Shown here: positions 56,906-64,000 of the stretch, in pieces
How positions within the stretch are numbered: position 1 is the stretch's first letter
Layout: every line of letters starts with the position of its first letter
Assembly: GCF_021917145.1 (NCBI RefSeq)
Contig: NC_061063.1
Location: forward strand, 254,715-318,714
Length of the DNA: 64,000 nucleotides
Direction: 5' to 3'
Origin: Hypomesus transpacificus
Lineage: Eukaryota > Chordata > Actinopteri > Osmeriformes > Osmeridae
Notes under the pieces: generated by a model
Databases searched by the model: none
What the model saw: the letters and a program-made list of their open reading frames with translations, nothing else
What the model was told of the DNA's origin: nothing
Made by a program: the position numbers and the translations under genes

Positions 56906-57376
56906 AACATATGATACCACATGCCAAAAATGAATGTGGAACAAATATAGGTGCTTATCAGATTTAACTATTGACAGTGACAAGGAGATTTTAGCAAAGC
57001 TTGCTGTTAGTCTACATGTTAACCATCAGCAACATACAGAATGGCTGACCTCAGAACAAAAGTACAGAGGTTTTAAATAAAACTTGAAATCAGACAGACC
57101 TAACAAAGCGTATTCTGTCCAAAATGAATGACAGAGTCTTTGTCAGTACTCCTAAATATCTTTAATATCCTGTAGCTTAATTATATCGATACAATGATAG
57201 TAACATGATTTATTTCGGCTTGGCTCCTGTTGTACCAAGGTAGTTTACGTTCCTTAATCTGAATTTAGAAAGTTTGCATTTAGTACATTTGGGAATGTTT
57301 ACCACTCTCAGCTGGATGATAAATTAAGAAGCACCTGTGTAGATTACAGATCAGTAAAGGTCAACTGTTATGTATT
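56906..57376. other. V-unit spacer DNA
   Basis: 56908-57180 is paralogous to 42582-43080 and 62291-62570 and shows the empty site for the 42701 MITE. The rest has no feature. Confidence 0.6.
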
Positions 57377-57381
57377 ATGTC

Positions 57382-58365
57382 TGTCACGGCCACAGCCGTG
57401 CCCCCCTATTGTTTTTGGGTTTGCCCTGTCCTAGTGTTCCCTGTCTCATTGTCGTCACCTGTGTCTCGTTCAGTTGTCGTTAGTTTCATTGTGTTCACCT
57501 GTGTCTTGTTTGTTTCTGTGTATTTAGGTTCCTGTTTTTGGCCAGTCTTTGTCTTGGCATTACCCTTTGTCCCTGTGTGTACCATGGCTGTTTTGAGCAG
57601 TAAACCCTTTTTGTTTGCAACTCTTGCCGACTCTCCTGCGTTTGGGTTCTACCCCTCCGCACACCATGACAGAATGCCAAGACTGCAAAAGGACCCAGCG
57701 GAGAGTTTTCGCAACTTATTTAGGGACCCGCCTTGCCTTCGGTGGACGCCAAAGCCTGCAGTTGAAGGCCCGCCCCAAGTCCTGGCTCCAGCCCGAACCC
57801 CCACTCCAGCCTCGTTCCTGCCCTCTGCCCCAGCCTCGTTCCTGCCCTGAGGCCCTGCCTCGCCCCTGCGTTCCTAGGTTGTGCCAGGCCAACCGAGGAC
57901 TCCTGGCCGCCTCCTCCTCCGCCCGAGGCATTCTGGCTGCCACCTGCCACGGTGCCCACGCTCCCAGGCGTCCCCTCGTCCGTGCCCCCAGGCACCCCCT
58001 CGTCCCCGCCCCCGGACCTGCCCCGACCCCCTGCCCTGCCTTGTGGGACGTCGGGTGATGTCCCTTGAGAGGGGGGTACTGTCACGGCCACAGCCGTGCC
58101 CCCCTATTGTTTTTGGTTTTGCCCTGTCCTAGTGTTCCCTGTCTCATTGTCGTCACCTGTGTCTCGTTCAGTTCTCGTTAGTTTCATTGTGTCCACCTGT
58201 GTCTTTGTTTCTGTGTATTTAGGTTCCTGTTTTTGTCCAGTCTTGGCATTACCCATTACCTTTTGTCCCTGTGTGTACTAAGTCTGTTTTGAGCATTAAA
58301 CCCTTTCTTCGCAACTCTTGCCGACTCTCCAGCGTTTGGGTCCTACCCCTCCACACACCGTGACA
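57382..58365 (+). mobile_element. Short non-autonomous LTR retrotransposon
   Basis: Two nearly identical LTRs (57382-57671 and 58080-58365) start TGTCACGGCCACAGCCGTGC and end TGACA. They enclose only 408 bp, without recognisable gag or pol. A purine tract, GAGAGGGGGG (58068-58077), precedes the 3' LTR, which gives the plus orientation. The 5-bp target duplication ATGTC is exact (57377-57381, 58366-58370). The interior is Pro/Arg-rich in translation and very GC-rich. The style is Ty3/Gypsy-like. Confidence 0.93.
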
Positions 58366-58540
58366 ATGTCAATCATGGAAAAGTAGTCCAATGATTCAGA
58401 TCATATTGATTGTGATGACTATCACTATTATACCTGCAATGATTTTCATCCTCATGGTTTTCAGGGAGACACAGAGGGTGTGTACAGTTTGTGATATTTG
58501 ATGTGACCTCATCTACTGACCAGTGTTTCATGTCACTGTC

Positions 58541-58954
58541 TGATGTGCAGATGTTCTGTATACAGAAGCTTGTGTCTCAGAGGTTAAGAGGTCGCTCCGT
58601 GTGCCCCTAGAAGGACACACATAGATCTAGGGATGCACTCTGTGCAACCTCTAGAGAGCAAGGAAGTAGATAGTGGTCTCCAAACTTAGTTATGACCGCA
58701 TCACCTGTGGACTGTGTTCCATGTGCATCATGCGTGGAATGTGTACTATTTAAGGGAACGTTTTGGTGGTTACTATATCTGTACTGTCCAGCTCATGTAT
58801 ATAATTGCTATCTAAGAGACATGTTTCTCACTCATGCTAGCCACTCTGTTGTGGATTGGTGGCATGATCCGACGGCGTTGCTAATAAAACCGAGTCAACA
58901 CTTTTATATTGTCGTGCTTCCTTGGCCTGCCTTGACAGACATCTCATCCTTACA
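58541..58954 (+). mobile_element. Solo LTR, 414 bp
   Basis: Starts TGATGTGCAG, ends CATCCTTACA, flanked by CTGTC on both sides (58536-58540, 58955-58959). The paralogous site in V1-V4 and V7 flanks reads CATGTCACTGTCTCTTCC without an insert. It contains an internal AATAAAA near 58882. Confidence 0.88.
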
Positions 58955-59008
58955 CTGTCTCTTCCCCCCTCAGCACCTGCAGTAGGTCCCAGCTGTAGCA
59001 GTGCAGTC

Positions 59009-59689
59009 TGTAGTGGAAATTTTGGTCATATGCATAGATGTATGTGTATGAAATCTATAATCTTCTATGTTCATTGGTAAGAGACAGGAAGGGAAAATAA
59101 TTAAGTTGAGTTCAAAGGAATGTGAGGTGCTGATGGCTCTGTGGGCAGCTTGCCCTGGGGGATGGGTCAAGCATCTTATATGGCCTTCTGTCCTCTGGTT
59201 ACTGTAAGGGGTCAATGAGACAGTTGCTCTGAACTTTTGCTAGAAGGACTGTGTCCTGTTTCATTGTTTGTGTTAATTAAAAGTATTGTTTGAAGATGGT
59301 CACACAAAGGACAGTTGACCATTTGACTGGTCAACCCCTGTGGCTTTATTATCTACTGCTCTGGAGAGAGCTGTGACATCAAATAACTTTGGGACACACC
59401 GGAGATGTATTGTTTCAAACTGTCACTAAGTTGAGTTAGCCAATCACAGAGTTTGCTACATTGATTGATTGACCTTATAGAATGCCATTTGATCTTAAGT
59501 TTATATAAGGCAGTGCATGTGTGATGGTTGGTATCACTCCTGCGAACGACCTGTGTGGATGACACCTCCTTCGCTGAGATTGATCAGCAAAGCTTTGTTT
59601 ATGTAATTGTATAGTCTAATGAATTGTATTAAAACCATATCCCTTGACTATTCAGATCTACACAGTGCCACTCGAATTCTTCCTTAACA
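59009..59689 (+). mobile_element. Solo LTR, 681 bp
   Basis: Starts TGTAGTGGAA, ends CCTTAACA, flanked by AGTC (59005-59008, 59690-59693). The intact site GCAGTCACTGTGCAG is present in the V1-V4 flanks. It lies 27 bp before the V6 RSS nonamer. Confidence 0.85.
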
Positions 59690-59715
59690 AGTCACTGTGC
59701 AGTCGGACTGAGGGA

Positions 59716-59743
59716 GGTTTTTGTACGAGTCTGTATCACTGTG
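59716..59743 (-). promoter_or_regulatory. V6 recombination signal, 12-bp spacer
   Basis: Heptamer 59743-59737, nonamer 59724-59716, both consensus despite the LTR insertion close by. Confidence 0.95.
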
Positions 59744-60292
59744 GGAACGGGTATGAATAGTGCTGCTGACAGTAGTAATCTCCTGCATCTTCAGTCTGAA
59801 CTCCACTGATTTTCAACATAAAGTTGGTCCCAGATCTTTCTACAGAAAACCTCCCTGGAGTTCCTAAGACTCTGCTGCTCTGGGAGGAGAACAGCAGAGT
59901 GGGTCTCTCTCCAGGTCTCTGGAGATACCAGGCTAAGCTATCGGTGAAACCAGAGAAGCTGGACTGACAGTTCAAAGTGACACTCTCTCTTGCAGACACA
60001 GTCTTCACTATAGGACTCTGAGTCAGAACGATATCAGCCAGAGATCCTGTCAACACAACACAGCATGTCATGAAAATCAAACCATCTTGGCAAGGTTGAA
60101 TTCAACAATGACACAAATAAAATTAAGTATTAAAACTCATTTGAATACATATTAAAATTCTGAAACCATCAGTCAGACCAAATCTGCCTTTGAGCTGAGG
60201 GGAAGATCAAATAAATGTGTTTAGACATGTGACTTCTCCTTACCTGCTGGACAGAGAGCCAGTGTGCTCAGCAGGAGGGCCAGGGCAGCCAT
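59744..60292 (-). CDS. Ig light-chain V segment 6, divergent family
   Basis: Leader exon 60292-60244 (MAALALLLSTLALCPA, different from the others, donor GTAAGG) and V exon 60046-59744. The start DIVLTQSPIVKTVSARESVT is classical kappa-like. The first Cys is in LNCQSSFSG, then [16 protein letters not shown] and framework 3 GRFSVERSGTNFMLKISG, with second Cys in EDAGDYYC and CDR3 end QQHYSYPF. The frame is intact. Clearly another V family from V1-V5 and V7, although its downstream flank is of the common unit type. Confidence 0.92.
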
Positions 60293-60526
60293 GTTGTCCA
60301 ACAGCCAGAGAGGGAGAGAGACCTGTAGATGATATCTAGCTATGAGTGAGGAAGAGAGAGAGCTCCAGGAAGACTATGAAGGTATCAGTGGTGAATGGAA
60401 AGGGGGAGACCAGCAGAGATGGTGTGAGGGAGAGAGGGACCCTCAGGCAGCTTTAAAGGCCTCAGAGAGCAGAGAGACAAGGAGAGAGAGACCAGCTGCT
60501 CTGAGGAGCAGTGAAGCAGGACCGGT

Positions 60527-60534
60527 ATGCAAAG
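60527..60534 (-). promoter_or_regulatory. V6 octamer-like motif
   Basis: CTTTGCAT on the minus strand, about 235 bp before the ATG, farther than in the other V segments. Confidence 0.45.
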
Positions 60535-60649
60535 GTCCTTCCTGGAGACACTGTGAATCCTTCACACTTCATGTGTGGGTCAGATACACACTGAAGCCTT
60601 CAGACACTAACTGTATGGGCACAAATACAGAGTCTGAATGCATTTGATC

Positions 60650-61411
60650 TACTGAGAAATATTCAGTATCAGTGACCTGTTCAGTAATAACAGCATTTCA
60701 GTCAAGACACTCATATGTTTTGATTTGAGCATTTATTGATCACCATGGACATGGAAATCGGTTTTGTGGAGTGGATGTATCTAGGGGAAGCACTCTCTCT
60801 CTCTATCATTAGCTAGCAACATACATGGACTATGAGGCAGTGAGCAAATAGAGTAATAATCCCCCCTAATGGATAGAACATACAGACAACACAGGGAGAT
60901 GGGGATGGTGGAGGGTGGCAGCAGCACAGTAATACACCAACCAGGAGTGACTGTGTGCGTATCCGTGCTGCCTTATAATGCCGCCTTAGCGGACGTGGGC
61001 CAATGGGCTTGAAGCAGGCTAACACAGGTGTAGTTAATGAGCTTAATGCAGGGCGCTGGCCCAGTGCCAAGGCTGAACTAGGATTCACTCATTGTTGATG
61101 TGCTGCTCTGAGTCCTGATGAATGTAAACAGTCACAGATTCAATCAGTTTGTATGAGTGAGAGCCAATAAGGACAGATTTTAAATAGGCTAAAGAATGAA
61201 TGTCGACGGAAATAAATTCCATTATAAACAACTTTACATGTTGGAGTGCTTTGACATGAGGGTGAGGTAGTTAACATATGAGTATCACTGATATATTAAT
61301 CTCAGTGTAACAAAGACCAGTCAGTGTTCCATGTCACTGTCTCTTCCCCCTCAGCACCTGCAGTAGGTCCCAGCTGTAGCAGTGCAGTCACCGTGCAGTC
61401 TGACTGAGGGA
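60650..61411. other. Spacer between V6 and V7
   Basis: No exon. From about 61200 it is typical V-unit downstream flank (paralogous to 49560-49798). Confidence 0.55.
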
Positions 61412-61439
61412 GGTTTTTGTACGGCTCTGTATCACTGTG
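61412..61439 (-). promoter_or_regulatory. V7 recombination signal, 12-bp spacer
   Basis: Heptamer 61439-61433, nonamer 61420-61412. Confidence 0.95.
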
Positions 61440-61951
61440 TGAACACCCAGACACTGTTAGGGTAGTGTAAACTCTGACAGTAGTAATCTCCTGCATCTTC
61501 AGCCAGGACTCCACTGATGGTCAGAGTGAAGTCACTCCCAGATCCACTACCACTGAATCTAGATGGAGTCCCAGACTGAAGTGTTGTAGCCCTGTAAATG
61601 AGGAGTTTAGGAGCTTCTCCTGGTCTCTGGAGGTACCAGGCTAGATAATTACTACTGTACACAGGACTGCTAACTCTACATCCTATAGAGACTGTATGTC
61701 CTGCAAGAACAGCTTTCACTGCAGGAGTCTGAGTCAAAGTGTACTGCCCTCTGGACTCTGGGTGTGAAGAGAGAAGATGAAAGAAGAGACAAATATTAAG
61801 GATACATCTGCATATGTCAAAACATACACATTGCAGTGGTTAACAAGTGGTTAACATTAGAGGTAATGCTGAAGTTGATCTTTTATGACAGAACTCTCTT
61901 ACCCTGTATGTAGACAGCTAGAGTCCAGATGAAGATGGTGATCAGAGTCAT
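61440..61951 (-). CDS. Ig light-chain V segment 7
   Basis: Leader exon 61951-61903 (common signal peptide) and V exon 61757-61440. The start is [19 protein letters not shown]1 PVYSSNY, CDR2 RATTLQS and CDR3 end [12 protein letters not shown]. Intact. Its upstream region (62170-63600) is closely paralogous to that of V1 (42480-43530), so V1 and V7 units are sisters. Confidence 0.93.
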
Positions 61952-62015
61952 GGTTGTTGTGGGTTCTGTTGTCATGAAGGACAGCTCTCAGTCATGAGGT
62001 GTTAAACTCACAGGA

Positions 62016-62061
62016 CTATAAACACTCCCAGACCACTGAAGCATGTGCTGCCTATGCAAAG
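62016..62061 (-). promoter_or_regulatory. V7 promoter: octamer-like and TATA-like motifs
   Basis: CTTTGCAT at 62061-62054 and TTTATAG at 62022-62016. Confidence 0.65.
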
Positions 62062-62208
62062 TGTCTTCTCTGTTCAGACACACTTTCTTGGACCCACAAA
62101 GAAACTGTAGTTGACGAGATGTGTGAACTGAGGCTTGATGCTGTTTCTCACAGTCTCTGTGTCCCTCTAGTGGTCAGTGTCATTATCTCAGTCTGTGAGT
62201 TGGTTAAC

Positions 62209-62271
62209 ATGGAGTCCAGAGAACAGAACGCTGTAACTCAGACTCCTGCAATGAAAACTATTCTCCTTTAA
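62209..62271 (+). pseudogene. V framework-1 relic in opposite orientation
   Basis: The plus strand encodes MESREQNAVTQTPAMKTILL then stop. It is the sister of 42491-42555 and lies at the same place in the V7 unit. Confidence 0.75.
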
Positions 62272-62585
62272 ATCCTTTAAATCAATGTCTCCTTATATGA
62301 TACCACACTCCACAAATGAATGTGGAAGAAATATAGGCGCTCTTCAGATTCAACTATTGACAGTAAAAAGGGGACTCTAGCAAAGCTTCCTGTTAGTCTG
62401 CATGTTAACCATCAGTAGCATACAGAATAGCTGAGCACGGAACAATTTCTTGTAGAGAGGTTTTAAAGAAAACTTGAAAAACTGGCAGACTTAACAAATC
62501 GTATTCTGTACAAAATGGATGAGACAGTCTTTGTCAGTACTCACTAATATCTGATTTGAAAAAAATATCCTGTACATTTACATTC

Positions 62586-62761
62586 AGTCATTTAGCAGAT
62601 GTTCTTATCCTGAGCGACTTACAGTAAGTACAGGGACATTACCCCCGAGGCAAGTAGGGTGCCTTGCTCAGGGACACAACATTATTTGGCATGCCGGCAA
62701 TCGAACTGGCAACCTTCTGATGTAATAGCCCGATTCCCTAACCGCTCAACCATCCAACCCC
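62586..62761. repeat. Dispersed fish repeat, paralogue of 43096-43270
   Basis: Same sequence and position within the unit as in the V1 unit. Confidence 0.75.
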
Positions 62762-62950
62762 CAGCTGCCCATTCAGCTTGTTAATTGATACACTGATCAT
62801 ATCCTGTTGTACCAAGGTCATAAGTCATGTTGCAGACGTTACTTAGTTCTATAAAAATTCCTCAAGTCTTCCAACTTGATAATGTGAGGAGACAGTAGAG
62901 ACTCACAGTACACTGAGTACAGGATGAGTTGAAATGTTGACGTATGGAAC

Positions 62951-63537
62951 TGTGAAAGAAATGTTGGGCCTGTGTACAATGAATGTGTTTTAGGAGAAGT
63001 TTACAGTTGGTTGAGAAGCTTGATACAATGTATCTTGATTCGAATCATTTGGTAGAGATGCCACCTGTAGTTTTATAACACCTAACTAGGAGACGTGAAG
63101 TCTAGGAGACGCAAAGTCTGGGTGACCTGAAAGAGTTCTTGTCACCTGGGGAGAAGAGACAGTTGTTCTGAAGAAAATGTGGATTCAACTGTATTGTTCT
63201 AAGGATTTAATCAATGACAGAAGAGATTTGGTATAGCTTCATGTCTGTAGGATGGACCAATGACTTTTGAGAACTGTCGTATCTTTAAAATGGTTTGTTG
63301 AAGAATGTTCTGGGGGGTTCAGGGCCATCAGCTGAGTAGTGCTGGTGGGCTGGATTCTCCCGGTTCCATTCTAGAATGCTAGATGGAGCTGTATGGAATT
63401 GTCTTTGTGTTATTGTCTTATGTTTGTGGGCTGATGATGTTAACGTTATTATGTTTGGACCTACGTCAAATAAACATTAACTATACTTCACCCGACTACA
63501 GCTTAAACGATTGATTCTCCCAAAAACTTCCACGACA
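62951..63537 (+). mobile_element. Solo LTR, 587 bp
   Basis: Starts TGTGAAAGAA, ends TTCCACGACA, flanked by GAAC (62947-62950, 63538-63541). The empty site GTGTGTGGAACCCCACTGAG is at about 43459-43478 in the V1-V2 spacer. AATAAA near 63470 is inside the LTR. Confidence 0.9.
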
Positions 63538-63570
63538 GAACCCCACTGAGACTGAGCTCCCATGGTGCCT

Positions 63571-63762
63571 TCATCACCAGACACACCACCTCCACCCAGC
63601 ACCCAGCTGTCCAAGTTCATCACCAGACACACCACCTTCACCCAGCACCCAGCTCTCCAAGTTCATCACCAGACACACCACCTCCACCCAGCACCCAGCT
63701 CTCCAAGTTCATCACCAGACACACCACCTCCACCCAGCACCCAGCTCTCCAAGTTCATCACC
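63571..63762. repeat. 46-bp tandem repeat, four copies
   Basis: Copies start at 63571, 63617, 63663 and 63709, with a partial fifth at 63755 (TCATCACCAGACACACCACC and on). The paralogue near 43496-43531 has one copy, so the array expanded after the duplication. Confidence 0.92.
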
Positions 63763-63890
63763 CCTCAAGAGCTTTTCGTACCAATCAAGTTGTCAGGGGG
63801 GGCTTTCTACGATGATGGACAGATGAACAACAGTGACGTAATTAACCATGTCACCAAAGAGCGCTTGGGTTGATTTTGTTTTCAACAAAC

Positions 63891-64000
63891 ATGGCTGCCG
63901 CTGGAGAGCTAAGATGTGTAGATTCTGCCATCGAGTCTTTTTTAGAAGACATTGACAGTGCAAAATTTTGAAAGATGAACAGAGAAACGCGATCAAGGCA
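63891..64000 (+). CDS. Start of a RecQ-helicase-like reading frame, cut by the window edge
   Basis: ATG in good context (AAACATGGC) opens MAAAGELRCVDSAIESFLED and meets a stop at 63969-63971. In another frame from 63962 the sequence reads KILKDEQRNAIKA, which resembles the LKxEQ..AI motif at the start of RecQ-type helicase domains found in many fish repeat-associated proteins. One missing A in the run at 63962-63965 would explain the frame change, so this is a frameshifted copy, a sequence error, or coincidence. Only 110 bp are visible. Confidence 0.35.

Noticed and set aside
57377..58132. Proline/arginine-rich frames between V5 and V6
   Set aside because: They are inside a short LTR element and run through its LTRs; no domain is recognisable.

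Overview
The window is nuclear DNA from a bony fish (teleost). The evidence is spliced vertebrate genes with GT-AG introns (TMEM104, SDHA, CCDC127, STEAP4), a bloodthirsty-type TRIM gene, an immunoglobulin light-chain locus with V segments inverted relative to J and C, and fish-typical repeats (Tc1/mariner, hAT MITEs, LINE 3' ends with a GATTT-type tail, tRNA-derived SINEs, Ty3-like LTRs). Microsatellites and minisatellites are very dense, above all in the first 16 kb. I cannot name the species.

Layout. 1-16434 (+): the 3' part of TMEM104, two coding exons separated by an 8.5 kb intron full of GT, CT, GGA and longer tandem repeats; the upstream exons lie before the window or are not visible. 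18052-18151 is a run of exactly 100 N. 18318-19899 (-): the first three coding exons of SDHA (104 residues); the rest of the gene is absent, so the N run probably hides a large gap or a false join. 20627-22119 (+): complete CCDC127, head to head with SDHA as in mammals. 22748-23090 (+): two exons of an unidentified gene ending just before AATAAA. 26315-27946 (-): an intact single-exon TRIM E3 ligase gene. 30457-38726 (-): STEAP4 in nine coding exons, with an in-frame TAG in the last exon and a Tc1 transposon, itself split by a hAT element, in the last intron.

41.6-62 kb: an Ig light-chain locus. Seven V segments, all on the minus strand with 12-spacer recombination signals (RSSs), surround two J segments with 23-spacer signals and one C exon on the plus strand. 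Every V-to-J join seen here must therefore occur by inversion. The V segments lie in duplicated units that also carry a degenerate coiled-coil-coding pseudogene and framework-1 relics in opposite orientation. Because the units are paralogous, several later insertions can be compared with empty sites in sister units: a hAT MITE and three solo LTRs, each with a target-site duplication. A short non-autonomous LTR element also sits between V5 and V6. The right edge (63891-64000) holds the start of a probable RecQ-like helicase reading frame of the kind carried by fish repeats.

There is no sign of prokaryotic genes, operons or CRISPR arrays. The most informative observations are the STEAP4 nonsense codon, the all-inverted light-chain locus with datable insertions, the divergent V6 segment on a shared flank, the Tc1/hAT nest, and the truncated SDHA at the gap.
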